Both the position numbers and the translations under genes were made by a program. Of a stretch of 64,000 nucleotides of DNA, positions 22,568-35,888 are shown one piece after another. The notes beneath the pieces are model-generated. The model did not search any database, was not told where the DNA came from, and worked only from the letters and a program-made list of their open reading frames with translations. Every line of letters begins with the position of its first letter. Positions within the stretch are counted from its first letter, which is position 1. Source of the stretch: Corella eumyota (Eukaryota > Chordata > Ascidiacea > Phlebobranchia > Corellidae); assembly GCA_963082875.1 (NCBI GenBank), contig OY720098.1:19282001-19346000 (forward strand). Reading direction: 5' to 3'.

Positions 22568-25500
22568 CTAAATTTGCTCATAAACTTCATTTTCTTTCGA
22601 AAAGTCTTCATCATAATCTAAACATAATTTAAAACACTACTTAAATACTTAAACAACAATTTATTAAGCAAAGCTTATTTTGTTGTTTATAGAAACACAT
22701 CTATTTTACTGTTAATAAACCACCTGAGTAAAGCTAAACTACTTTAAAATTCATTTATTTTGTTTTTTTAATTATTACCATCAAATGAAATGTCTTGAAA
22801 CTTCATTGTTACGTAATCCTCACTCATGTCTTTCTGAAATTTAACTAAAATAAAATATTTAAAGTTAATTTACTAAATAAGTGTGTTTTATTTTATTACT
22901 GAAAATTGAATTTGATATAGCAATAATCCAAAACATAAATTGGATATTTTAAAGTTGCTTCAAAAACAATAGTTGTTTGGAGGTAGATAATATTTTAGTG
23001 AAGGCATTCAACAGCTGCCTTGAAATATTGTGACAGGTCATAGCTGTCTCTTTGTATTTTTACAGTTCAAAAAAAATAGAAAAATAGTTATTACCTTCAT
23101 TGACATTATTTGGGTTACTACATTGTTGGTTGTTTGTATCAGACGTGGGTCTAAGATAAACATATTCTTGACCTTCCTTACTGGACACTAATAAAAAAAG
23201 TAAATCATATACTGTTCCCAATATTTCATTTAATTATATATTTATATGTTTACAATCAAAAAATTTTAAACGTTTTTAGACCCAGTTTGTAGTAGTCTTT
23301 GCCTATTTTGTTTTCAGTGATTACCGAAATTCTGCAACTTTTTTATTTAAATAATGTTAACAGGTAAAAAGGATTACCTTCATAGCCATTATTTAAACAT
23401 CCTTTTTGAAGGTTTGGTTCAATGTTCATTTGATCTTATGAAAAAATTATTTATTATTGCATAACTAAAAAGTATTGTTAAAGTATAGAATTGTTAAAGT
23501 ATTTTACTTTGGTAGAGGTTAGCTGGAGCATTTTTTGGGTCCATGTCATGGGTCACTTTATTTAATTCTTTATTTTTCAAAGCGTTTTGTTTCTTTCTTT
23601 AAAATAAAGAACTTTGTTAACATTTAGTAAGCCAAGTGTTCACAAAATTTAAAAAAAGAGGGATTTACTTGTATATCCAAAAAGTGGCACCACAGAATAA
23701 CAACAAGAATAAAGAGCCACAAACAATCCCAATTAAAAAGATGGTAAGATTTCTTGCAGGTAAAATTATTGGGTCTGCAAAAAAAAGATTATAACAAATA
23801 TCTAAAAGTAATTTATCAAAAGCTTTTTTTAAATTACCTGTTGTTTCATAAATAAAATCTTCCGATGACTTGCTGGTGGCATACACTACATTCAAACTAC
23901 CATTATTACTATAAACTGGGGTTGAAGTGATAATATAGTATTTGTATTTTCCTCCAGTAGTCAATGGTATGTTTTGACCCAAAATAATACTACTAGTTTC
24001 TTGTGTTTGATTTTTCAGACAACTTTGACTTGAATTTCCAGTAATATCACAACATGAAATGCTGTTGTCACCCAAGACCAGGCTTGAGTTGTTTACAAAC
24101 CTAGGCAAAATTAGTTTACAATTTTGGTATTTTAACCGACAGTATATTACAGCCTAATCTTATTTTTTTGTTACAGTAGTTTTTAGGCAAATATAGTTTA
24201 ATACGTCAACAAATTTGTTACTAAAGTTCCAAATAAAAGAATAACATTTAATGTTTAAAAAATTCAAATAGTAAAAGTTTAAGTAACACATTTTTTTTTA
24301 CCTTGGTAAGGCAAAAGCCACATAATTTGAACTATTTATGTTTGCTATTTCAGTAAGGTTGTTCTGAATGGTAATACTTCTATTTACTTGCAGCTTTTGA
24401 ATAACAACAAAATAACAACTGCAAAATACAATACATTTTGTTAAAAAGATGCAACACTAAGTTTAACCAGCTTACAAACCTTATAATTCCATTTCTTTCA
24501 TTTGAAGAAACTAGGTTAATTTTAACTTGGCCATTGCTAAGTAATGGTGGTTCACTAGATAAGTTGACTATGTCTGGTGCTGAAATAAATATAACAAATT
24601 TTATATATTAGTTAAAAGTGATATAAGTAAATACTAGCTATTTGAAATGTCTTGTACTTGTAAAACATTATAAGTTTCCAATTAGACAAACTAGTAGCAA
24701 GCTTGGTAACAATTTGGCAAATATTTTTTGCATACCTTGTGATTTTGTAACACACACTCCAGAAATGGCATTTGACCAAGCAATGGGAATTATATCCTGA
24801 CAAGGACTGCTAGCTACTGCCCCAACTTCAAACTTATAATCAGTGTTAGGTTTTAGGTTGGTCAAAGTAAAACTTGTTTGGCTGAGTTGAGCACTTTTGA
24901 CTTTTGTTTGCATTAGCAAAGTAACAATTTCTTTTTTTTCACTAACTTGTTTAGTGTATCTTATCTAAATTTTTATATTTAAAAGTATTTAAATTACAAA
25001 AACAACAATGTATATTAAAAAAAAATTAGCTATCAGGATAAGTTTTGTGTAGAAATCATTAAAGCCATTAAAAGTACAGTAGTTTAAGTTACTAATAACA
25101 GACTTAAGATCAAAATAAGTTAATTAAAATAACAGTTAAACCATTGGAATAGTAAATAAATATAAAATGATACAAAGCTGAATAATAATCATACTAAATA
25201 GTTATTTGTCTTGCTTCTTTCTAGCGGTGAATCCCACGTAAAAATACAAGTATTGTTTGTATTTTTATATACCAAACCAGTATTGGTGGGCGGTGTTACA
25301 TATACCTGTGGTGTTGTATATTGTGTAAAGTGGGTAGATGTTGAATTCTGACACCCACTAAACAGTGGAATCACCTGTATTAAATAATATTTATTAAAAA
25401 AAGCTATGTTTTTCTTTTCGTATATTTAAAGCTATACAATTTAATATATTAATTAAAAATGGCATTAAACAGAAAGTTGAAAAAATGGTTGATTTTGTTA

Positions 25501-28140
25501 AATTTAAATAAAATTTTTTACCTGTATGTAGTAGGTTGTATTTTGCTGAAGACCAGAAGCTTTATAACTATTTAGTCCAGACTCAATGATCCTGGTTTTA
25601 TTGGTTAACCTAAAAAATTACCCAATAAAGTTTTTATCTTTTTACACAAATATTTATTCATTTTTATTATAAATTTTAAATCAATGTCAATATTAACCTC
25701 AATGAATCAAAATAAATCAGCTTATGTTGCAAGGTTAATGCTCCTGGTTGTATTAACCAAACAATATTAAGAATTGTGACATCACAAATATCACTTGTAA
25801 CTTTTATGACTGGTTGAATCAGGTTTTCCACTTGTAATCAACATTAAAAATATTTACAAAAAAATAATTGATTCATTTTTTATAACATACATACTTTATA
25901 ACATAGGTTTAATTACTAATGAATTAAGTAATAAATAAGTTTATAACATTTTATAAAAATACAAATTTTTGGCATTTTTTATGTCACTTTTTTTACCTTC
26001 ACACAGTGTCGAAGCATTAAAAGCAGCGTAACCCCAAAAATATTGACTGTAAACTCGAATACAACCATTTGGGTGGGGAGTATAATAATTAAACTTCCAG
26101 TTTGTAAAATAATTTGCTGTAAGTGATGATATCCAATAAGTAGAATAATCTATTACAAACATATTTTATATAATTAAAATATATTGGTAATAAAAGTAAA
26201 TATGTTGGGTATAATATTAAGTCTAGTTTTAACTTATATTATTTTTTTGCATATTAACTTTAACATTAACCCTTTTTTTAACACTAGACACAAAATTAAT
26301 CCAAACTTACTTGTCAGCGATTGCAAAGAATTTAAAGCTCCTAGACTGGGAATAACAGCTAGTTTACCACCTTGTCGTTGGCAAAAATTTTTAGCATCTT
26401 TACAACTTCTTTTTTGGTTGTCAAATATCAAATTTTCGTGATCTAAACAAAAAACCTAACTAATGTTACCTAATTATGAAAAATATTTTTTTTGTGTTTG
26501 TCAAAGTGGCTTTAGGTTATTTCTTTAACAAATAAAAAAGATTTAATAAATAATTAATTAACCAATATTAGTAACAAATGTCTGGCTGGCCACAGTGACA
26601 AAATTTGTAGCAAAACATCTGAATCTCATTAAAGCAACTTGTTTACAAGATGTTCCATAAACAGTTAAAGTACTTTTGACTTGGTATGATGAAGAGTTTG
26701 TAGTTTCAGTAATCTAAATTGAATAAAAATGTTAAAAATTACTAAAAATGTTAAACTTTTTCAAATAACTTAAAATACCTGAAATTGATCATTGTTTGGA
26801 AAAGCGCTGTTGTCAAAAAGTTTCCATTCAATGGAAGGTAAAGGATTACCAATGAAAGTGCAAGTAAATTGAACATTGTTGTTGACTGGATTAACCAGGT
26901 AATTTGTTGGAGGTACAAATTTTGGATAACCTGAAAAAAATATTAGGTTTAAAAAGTAAAAAAAAATTTTTAAAACAATCTTCATTTAATAAAAGTTACT
27001 TATCACAACTAAAATTATTCAAAAGTCAGTTCAAATTTTAATATCCACAACTTGTTTAAACAGATTATATTTAAAAATGTACATTTACACACATTGTTAA
27101 AAATAAAATAACTGTATTAAACAAAAACAGATCCACAAAACAGTACAGTTGAAAAAATGTTACAACCTTGAAATTAATAGAAAAAACACACCTGTAGAAC
27201 AATCTTTATTTGTGTAACCATTTACACAGAAACAACTGTAATCATTCAAAAGATCAGTGCAAATCCCACCATTAAGACATGGGTTAGAATGGCATTCATC
27301 TATTTCTACAAATATTATAGAAATTTTTTTTTTAAATAATTGTGTAGATATTTATGTATAGGGCGCATTTTAACAATTATTCTATTACTACAATGTGCTT
27401 TTACATAAAACACCTAAAATAAAGTTTAAATATATCATTGCCACATTTAATTAAATTTCAATTTAATTTAAAAATTATCCACAAAATAGTCAAGTTAGAA
27501 AATGTTACACCCTAAAATTAATAGAAAACAACCTACCAACAGAACAATCTTTATTTGTGTAACCAGTTATGCAAGAACAACTGTAATCATTATTAAGATC
27601 GGCGCAAGTCCCACCATTAAGACAGGGGTTTGATTGGCATTCATTTATTTCTATAATTATTATAGAAAATTGTTTTTAAATAACATACAATGCTAATCTA
27701 AATATTATTATTCTAAAAAATTATATTAACAAATTTTTATTGAAATATTAAAAATTGGCAATATTTACAATATTAATGTTAAATGAGATAATTGTTGTTT
27801 TAGTCACAATGATAATAATGATAATTTAACACTTACCATTGCAAGTTTCTCCTATATATCCAAGAACACATTTACAAGTAAAAGTATTACTTTGACCAGG
27901 GGTGCATGTTCCACCATTTTGACATGGTGATGGATTTTGACAAGGGTTTATACCTTAATATCAACAATAAAAAAATTAAAAAAAAAATGATTTAAAAGTT
28001 TTTAATATGTACTAAAATTAAATTCATAAAACCATATTGAATATTAACTATTAAAAATACTTACTTACACACCATACAACATTTAATAAATGTAAATTAA
28101 AAAATATAATTAAAAGGCAAAGTTTATGCTTGTTTCTCAT
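22568..28140 (-). CDS. Receptor gene D: EGF, Ig, C-type lectin-like and FN3 ectodomain with tyrosine-motif tail
   Basis: Closest paralogue of gene C. Signal peptide at 28140 ([20 protein letters not shown]). Three EGF exons (about 27838-27953, 27531-27655, 27193-27305), one Ig domain (about 26780-26932 and 26563-26714), the lectin-like domain (about 26311-26442 and 25997-26152), three FN3 domains (25830-23830) and a TM exon (23674-23775, [21 protein letters not shown]). The tail has the same layout as [29 protein letters not shown] and a final VYEQI. It has one more EGF module than C and, like C, lacks Ig domain 1 and the RKKR site. Frames are open throughout. The terminal part (22568-24930) matches C almost base for base including introns, pointing to recent duplication or gene conversion. 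Confidence 0.88.
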
Positions 28141-29219
28141 TTTTTAATCCTTGTCTAAAGTTCATTTAAAGTTTTGTTAAAATTGAGATACTACAATAAA
28201 ATTCTTGAATCAACAAGTTATTATTTTTAATTAATACTAAATACTCAATCTTTTAAAGAAATATTAAGTTATTTATTCTATTTATGTACATTACAGTTAT
28301 TACTAAATATAAATGAGCTGCATATTTTTCTAGGTTAACATAGTTTGTGCATGAGTAGGTGGATAAAATCAAAACATAACTACAGATCTTAACATAGACT
28401 AACTTATTTTGTATATACATTTCCTTGTTGATTAAAGACATTTAAAAATTAATCATTTAATTGCAAAAATGATTTGTAATAAATAATAAAACATTTTAAT
28501 ATAAATTGTTGGTTTTATAATAAATTCTGTGTTGCAAACATATCTGATAAAATTAAAATTAACATATTTTTGTGGGAAACCACTTTTATTTTAAATATTA
28601 AATTTTAATTTTTTTGTTATACCAGTTTAGTTAGTCAACACAAACATTTTTGGAACACACTTTGCAAAACCCAGTTTAGTCAAATTGATTAAAATAAATG
28701 GGCAACAATTATAATATATTGCATAACCAACATCACTGATGTTACAGTTTAACTATATATATAACTACACTTTGACTTGTTAAAATAATATACATACATG
28801 CAAGACTTTTAACAAAATTATATAAAAATGTCACAAAATTAAACATAAGAAAATCCAAAAATCTATTTTACATATACAAATACCAAACTCTTATATCAAT
28901 TTACAATAAAGCACATTTTAATTACAGATTTAATTTTATAATTTTAACTTACTTTTTTGTAGCACAAAAATATTACCATGACATTAATGGAAGAGTTCAA
29001 CAAACAGGCATTGTTATGTAACAGTCATTTATGGGATTTTCCCTATGCAGGTATTTTAACATGTGCCTTTATTTAATTGATATCTATGGATATAATTTTT
29101 TTAATTATATAAATAAATTATGTGTACAAGCATTGCACAAAAAGCTTAATACATAACATTAATTAAAGAAAAATAAAAAACAATGTTAATAATGTAAATA
29201 TCACCAACAATGTATATTT
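28141..29219. other. Intergenic region between E (3' side) and D (5' side)
   Basis: AT-rich spacer holding the E 3' UTR and the upstream region of D. It contains the minus-strand polyadenylation signal at 29068-29073 and the kappaB-like GGGATTTTCCC at 29033-29043, about 890 bp before the D start codon. The ORF at 28253-28441 shows no conserved feature and is not accepted as a gene. Confidence 0.6.
29068..29073 (-). terminator. Polyadenylation signal AATAAA of gene E
   Basis: On the minus strand AATAAA lies about 147 nt after the stop codon of E, inside a block of 3' sequence conserved in position after C, D and E. Confidence 0.5.
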
Positions 29220-32200
29220 TTATAATTTAATTTGCTCATAAACATCATTTCCTTTTGGTAAATCTTTATTAAATTCTAAAATATAAATTAATAAAATTAC
29301 AAATTGTTTAAACCCTGTAAATTTATATCATATCTATAAATATTTACTTGTTACTATTTAAATAAACTACTAATTACCATTAAATGAACTATCTGGACCT
29401 CTGATGTTAGCATATTCTTGAACTTTATTTGTCTTTATTGAAACTAAAAAAACGTTATAGTATTCGAATTAAAGTATTTATATGGAAGTAAAATATTTAG
29501 ACTACAGCAACTTTAAAATATAAAAGGAGAAAACCATTTTACCTTCATATTCATTGTTTTGATTACTAAATTGTTGGTTAGCTGCCTTTGGTATATTTTG
29601 AATAAATTCTTGAAAAAAAAACTTTGAATTATTTTAAACAGTATTTTATATTTATTATGTAAAATAAATGTCTTATTACCATTGTTTGTGTTATTTGGTT
29701 GTTGATGATTTGAGTTTAAGTGCACATTAGGTGAATGATCTTAAAAATAAAACAAATATTTATTTAAGGTAGGCTTAGTCTATACAATTAAATTATAATA
29801 AAGTTCAGAGGTAACTTTATATTGAACCACAAAAGTGTGAATTCCTAAAGACATGTAGGCTTAAATAAAATATTTATTCATGTTTTACTTTGGTAGATGC
29901 TAGTTAGATTATTTTCCTTATCATGTTGTTTATTCCCAACCTTTTTTTGTTTATTTAATGAATTTCCATGTTTCCTTCAAGAAAAAAACAATTGTAAAAT
30001 TAAAAAAATGTTATAGTTTTTTTATTTAAATTTTAAATTTTTTTACCTGTACATCCAGAAAGCAACAACACCGATTATTAAAAATAGGAAAATTCCAAAA
30101 ATTAGTCCAATTGTTAAGGCAGTTGAGGGTTCTGTAAATTTATAAGCTTTTTTATATAAACTTATTAATTATTTTCTAAGGTAGAAAGCCAACTACAACT
30201 TTACTTATAAAACTATATTTAAACCAGTGTTAACTTGCCAGTTTTGTTAGTTTTTATATTGTTGATGTATTTGTTTAGCCTTGGTTTTTAACCTGCTGAT
30301 AAGTTTTGTAAGCCTTAAAAATTTAAGCAATATTCACACCTTACTTAAGTGTACTAAAATAAAAAAAGGGAAAAAGTTTAACCTAGAAATTTAAATAAAG
30401 TGGCCCTGCATTCAACCTCTATGTTTTCATAATGTCTATTATTGCTATATACAAAATATTTATCAATTGACATAAATCATAAAACTAAATAACAAATTTA
30501 AAAAAAGTTGAAATTTATATTATTGTTTTTACCTGTTACAACAACTGTGTAAAGAAAAGGTTCTGACATATTACTTGCAACATATTTAATATTATCTTGC
30601 TCTACTGGTGTTGAGGTAATCACATAATATTGATAGCTTGAACCAGGGTTTAGCGGTGAGTTTTGTGCCTTAATAATATTATTGATTTGACGCTTTTTTC
30701 TGCTTAAATTTGAACAATCTTGGATGACATTACCAGTTATATCACAACAAGTTTCACTGTTGTCCCCTAAAGGTAGTTTAGAATTTTGCTCTGGTGATCT
30801 ATAAAAATGGTAAATGTGATTAAAACAATATATAGTTACAACAAAAGACAAAAAATAAAACACATTAAGAATATAAACAGTTAATAATTTTTCAAAAAGG
30901 TAAAACTTTTACTAAGAAATTTTTTATAAATTACTACTATTAAAGGCGTTTATATAACACTAAATTTGGGATTACCCATACATAACCATTGCAATATAGG
31001 CACCAGCATCTTGGTTTATTTTATTTGGATCATTTTGTATTTCAGCAATACTATCTCTTACTTCTTGAATAACAACAAAGTAACAGCTAAAGAAATAATG
31101 CAATTTTCAATAAAGGCTATATAAAAATTGTTACAAACTTGCATTCACAAATAACTAATATGTGAATATTTAATTAGAATTTAAACAAAGCCTAATCTAC
31201 ATAACAGTGATTAATTTTAATAAATCTTCAATAAACAAAATTATATTATTAGTGTTATAAAATTAATGCATTAACGTTAAACTATATAATTATAATATTA
31301 TTAAGACTGAGTCAAAAACCTTATTACTCCATCTCTTTCAGACACTTTTTTCAAATTTAAAGTTACTTGACCATTAAGGATCACAGGTTGAGCAATTAAA
31401 AGTTTACTTAGTTTTGGCGCTAAAAAATAAAATAGTTTGTTTTTTTATTCGTAATATCAAGACAAATATAAAAGCACATAGAATAAACAAAATCGTCCAA
31501 TTTCATTAAAAGCTAAATTACAATATTATTTTTAAACCAAAAAAAACTTTTCTTTTTTTAAACTTTTTACAATTTTACCTTGTTGTTCTGTAACACACTT
31601 TCCACTTGCTGCAAATGACCAAGCAACAGGAATTATTTCTTGACAAGGACTACTGGGAACTGCACCAATTTCAAACTTATAATCAGTGTTAGGTTTTAAG
31701 TTTGTCAAAGTAAAGCTTGTTTGGTTGAGTTGAACATTTAGAGTTTTTGTTTTGGCTGGAAAAGCAACACAGCCTCTGTTTTTGTTAACTTTCTCTGTGA
31801 ATTTTATCTAAATACAGCAATAAAATTGTTACTAAAATTTTCAAATGAAAAATCCTAATTTTTCTTGTAGCCTAAACTATTTATAAAAACTTCATTAAAA
31901 ATCAAAATTAACAAACTTATACAACATACTCATTTAATGATGATGAGTCCAGGTGTTACAATAAAATTGGCCAAAACAATGCTTTTGAACTAAACTAAAT
32001 CTTACCAAATATTTTGCTGTGTTGTTAAGAACAACTGGAGGTCTCCAGGTAAAAACACAAATTTTATTTGTAGTTTTATATTCCAAACTGACAATACTAG
32101 GAGGAGATACAAACAACTGTAGTGTTATATATTGCGTAAACTGGTAAGATGTAGTAGTTTGACATCCATTAAACAATGGTATTACCTAATTAAATAATGG

Positions 32201-35200
32201 TATTACCTAAATTAACCAAAAACAATTAAATAATTTTAGCCATATAAGATAGTTTGTCTATATAAAATAACAAAAATTGTTTCACAAAAAACATTTTGAC
32301 AAAGATCTAGATTTACTTAACTTAAATATAAACCCTTAATTACTTGTATAAAGTAGTTTGTATTTGGCTGAAGGTCAGAAGCTATGTAAGTATTTCTTTC
32401 AGCATTAAGTACAGTGGTAGTATTGGTCCTTCTAAAATGATTCATTTAAAAATTTATAAAAATTTTTTACTTAATTTGCAGAAAATAAATTTTATGATAG
32501 AATTTTTTTAAATAAAAAATTGATATTTGCTTGCCTTGATGAATCGAAGTAAATAAGTTTGTGTTTTAATGATACAGCTCCTGGTAAAATTGACCAAGAT
32601 ATATTCATAATTGTTACATCACAAATATCACTTTTTACATTAATAACAGGCTGGATGATGTGTTCAACTTTTTTTTAAAACAAAGTTAGTTTAATTTTTG
32701 CAATAAAAGAATACAACACAAAAGTTAAACAAGCTATTATTTTTAGGCTATTAAATATCAATTACTCAAAAAAACTTTTAATTTTCAGACATATTACATT
32801 TTTTACCTTCACACAGTGTTGAAGCATTGAAAGCAGCATAACCCCAAAAATGTTGACCAACAACTCGAATACAACCATCTGGGTGGGGAGTAAAATAATC
32901 AAACTTCCAGTTTGTAAAATAATTTGCTGTGAGTGATGATATCCAATAAGTAAATGGTATTGCTAAATGTATAAAACCAAGTAATTAGATTTTAATTGGT
33001 TTATTTTACGAAACAAAATGAATTTATTTTTATTTTTAGTAATTGCATATATATTATTTAGTGGGATTTGAAGTAAATCTTGTACTCAATATTTTAAACA
33101 AGATGTACAGCGAAATAATGTAGGCACCAAATCATCGATGCTTTAAAATTTATAAATAGGCTAACTAAAATAAATTTGGCAATAATGATATAACTTTTAA
33201 CTAAACTTCAAAAATCATTAGGAATCTTGTAACTTCTGTTTAAATGTGGTCTTGTTTATAAAGATGTTAACTTTTTTATTAATAAAAACCCAATGTTTGA
33301 CCCACTACTGTTACGTTAATGTGATTTTTTTTAATAGTGTTTGTCACTGCCATCCAGCAGTCTTAAAATGTTGTTTTGTTTAAAACTATAAAACTAATGT
33401 TTGTGGAATTTAATATTAAAAAATTGTAGATTTTTAGAATTGTTAGTTTTTACCTAAAATTAGTGTTAATGATTATTGGTAAGTTTACTCATGTATTATA
33501 ATTTAACTGAACTGCCTTTTAATTTTTAAACTGACCTTTATTGGATTGCAATGAATTTAAAACACTTTGACTTGGAATAACCCCCAGTTCACCACCTTGC
33601 TGTTTGCAATAATTCATAGCATCTTTACAACTTCTAATTTGTATGTTAAAAACCAAACTGTTAAGATCTATGATACAAAACTGATTTATAAAAATTATAA
33701 ATTAAAGTTAATTTTTTAATTAAATAAATCTATAAGGTAATTACCAATATTAGTAACAAATAGCTGGCTGGCCACAGTGACAAAATTTGTTGCAAAACAT
33801 CTGAATCTCATCAAGGCAACTTGTTTACAAGATGTTCCATAAACAGTTAAAGTACTTTTTGTTTGATTTATTGAAGGGTCTGTAGTTTTAACAATCTATG
33901 GTAAAAGTTATAATGGTCAATATATTTACTAAGCTAATTATATAAGCAACACTTTTTACGCAGTTTATAAATTTATGTTAATTATCGAAGAAGTACATGT
34001 TGCTTTAAACTCTTATTACCTGAAATTGACTATTGTTTTGAACTGTGCTGTTATCAAAGAATTTCCAGTTAATTGAAGGCAGGGGAACACCATAAAAAAT
34101 ACAAGAAAATTTAACATTGTTGTTTACTGGATTAACCAAATAATTTGTTGGTGGTACAACTTCAGGAGTACCTAAAAATAATCCAATATATTAGATTATA
34201 ATTAAAATAATTTTTTTTTATTAATCAGTAATGTAATATTTTAAAGTAAAAGCCTGTCATTACTACAAAAACCATTGTAACATTTAATTGTGTCTGTGTT
34301 AAACTATATTGAAATATTACATTTAACAAAATTAAACAAAAAAAACATTACCAAAAATAGAAACATCAACAATAAGATCTTTATTATAAAGTTGTCCAGT
34401 ATTAGAAGTAAAGCTACAGGTAATATTATATTGACCAGCATTCTTAATTTGGGCATTTTCAATATCATAAGACAAGCTTAAAACATTTTTTTAAGAAATT
34501 CAATATCAATTTTTTTACTAAATATTTCTCACTTAATTACTAATATTTATCACATATAAATTGAGTGTTATTTAGTTTTTTTTATTCACCTTTTTCCAAT
34601 TGTTATTTCAGGAAAAGAACTCAGTTTTTTGTTATTGTAATACAGATCACAGCTAACAAATCCCATACCATTTACTTTAACATTAAAAGTTAGATTAAAG
34701 TTTTGATCAATTACAAGGTACTGTGGTTGATTTGCAGATAATTCAAACACATCTAAAAAAAATTAAAAAACTAATGATAAAATAATATTATGTATGCAAT
34801 ACAAATATAATTTACATACATTTGAATCTATACATAATAAAATTTTAATAAAAAATATTAACATTTTTACCTAAATTACATGAGCTTCCAGTATATGCAG
34901 GACCACAGTTACATTTAAATGCATTTAAAAGATCAGTGCAAATTCCATTATTTCGACATGGTTGTGATGCACAGTCATCAATATCTAATAAAAAAAAAAT
35001 GTTAACCCTTGTGTTTTTGATCTCTTTCTATGCATAATTAGGTTATAAAACTAAAAATATACCATACTTATTATAAGAGAGGATAAAAAATCTATAATGG
35101 TTAAAAAAACAAGTTATTTTCATTAGAATATAGATATTAAAAATTTATTAGGTCAATATCTATTTGTGCCCCTACCAACAGAACAATCTTTATTTGTGTA

Positions 35201-35888
35201 ACCAGCTATGCAAGAACAACTGTAATCATTATTAAGATCGGTGCAAGTCCCACCATTAAGACAAGGGTTTGATTGGCAATCATTTATTTCTAAAATTATC
35301 AGAAAAAAATTTTCCATTTAACAATTACGTTTGTATTGTGTTAAAATTCCTATTTTAGTGATAAATAAATTTTTTATTATTTATTAAAAATTGCCTAAAA
35401 TTTTGTAATAAAAATAAAATCAGAAGCCCTTTGTTTTTTTTTAAGTTTATGATGGTGTTATTTAAGGGGGGGAATGCTAACCATTTTTTATTTGTTATTT
35501 AAAAACATTTTATAAAAAGCTTTAATTCATAATTTTACAGTTTTTTTTATAAGTTTTTACTTACCATTGCAAGTTTCTCCTGTATATCCATCAACACATT
35601 TACAAGTAAAAGTATTACTTTGACCAGGGGTGCATGTTCCACCATTTTGACATGGTGATGGATGTTGACAAGGGTTTATAGCTTAATATAAATATAAATA
35701 ATTGTAAACTTTTTTACACCAAGTTAAAAAATAGTTAACCAATTTTTTTTTTAAAGTTTCAAGTTAACAAAAATTTAGCTATTAACAAACTTGTGTAAAG
35801 TATAATACTAACCTATAGATACACAATTTATAAAATATAGATTTATATAAATGAAAATTGCAAAAAGCCTTAATTTGTTTTTCATCAT
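29220..35888 (-). CDS. Receptor gene E: EGF, two Ig, C-type lectin-like and FN3 ectodomain with tyrosine-motif tail
   Basis: Signal peptide at 35888 ([20 protein letters not shown]). Three EGF exons (about 35565-35680, 35177-35290, 34872-34985), Ig domain 1 (about 34590-34755 and 34365-34480), Ig domain 2 (about 34022-34171 and 33744-33896), the lectin-like domain (about 33535-33668 and 32803-32960), three FN3 domains (32670-30535) and a TM exon (30046-30132, [20 protein letters not shown]). The tail exons encode TSIYQS, NNEYEG, VQEYANI and a last exon with [13 protein letters not shown] fits the Grb2 motif YxN, and VYEQI is shared with C and D. The ectodomain is closest to gene B: both have Ig domain 1, and the last FN3 domain has the same RKKR furin-like site. 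Yet E has no phosphatase. The intron between the last FN3 exon and the TM exon is where B and E stop matching. An odd duplicated splice acceptor lies at 32185/32206. Confidence 0.88.
30690..30701 (-). other. Codons for a furin-type RKKR site in the membrane-proximal FN3 domain of E
   Basis: [10 protein letters not shown] reads in frame at the same place as in gene B. C and D have [11 protein letters not shown] there and no basic site. Confidence 0.55.
32185..32206 (-). other. Duplicated 3' splice acceptor in gene E
   Basis: The start of an FN3 exon (GTAATACC, coding VIPLFN) and its acceptor AG are tandemly duplicated by 21 bp. Splicing at the inner site (exon from 32185) keeps the frame found in C and D. 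Splicing at the outer site (from 32206) would add V-I-P-L-F-N followed by a TAG that also forms the inner acceptor. Confidence 0.6.

Noticed and set aside
22568-23200. Strict ITIM motifs in the C/D/E tails
   Set aside because: The residue two before each tyrosine is not I/V/L/S where Y+3 is hydrophobic (EVYEQI, EDYVTM, QEYANI); better described as other SH2-type motifs.
28253-28441. 62-residue minus-strand ORF between D and E
   Set aside because: No similarity to neighbours and no counterpart in the other spacers.
33000-33530. Long intron within the lectin-like domain of E as a possible nested gene
   Set aside because: No open frame, splice pattern or repeat signature on either strand.
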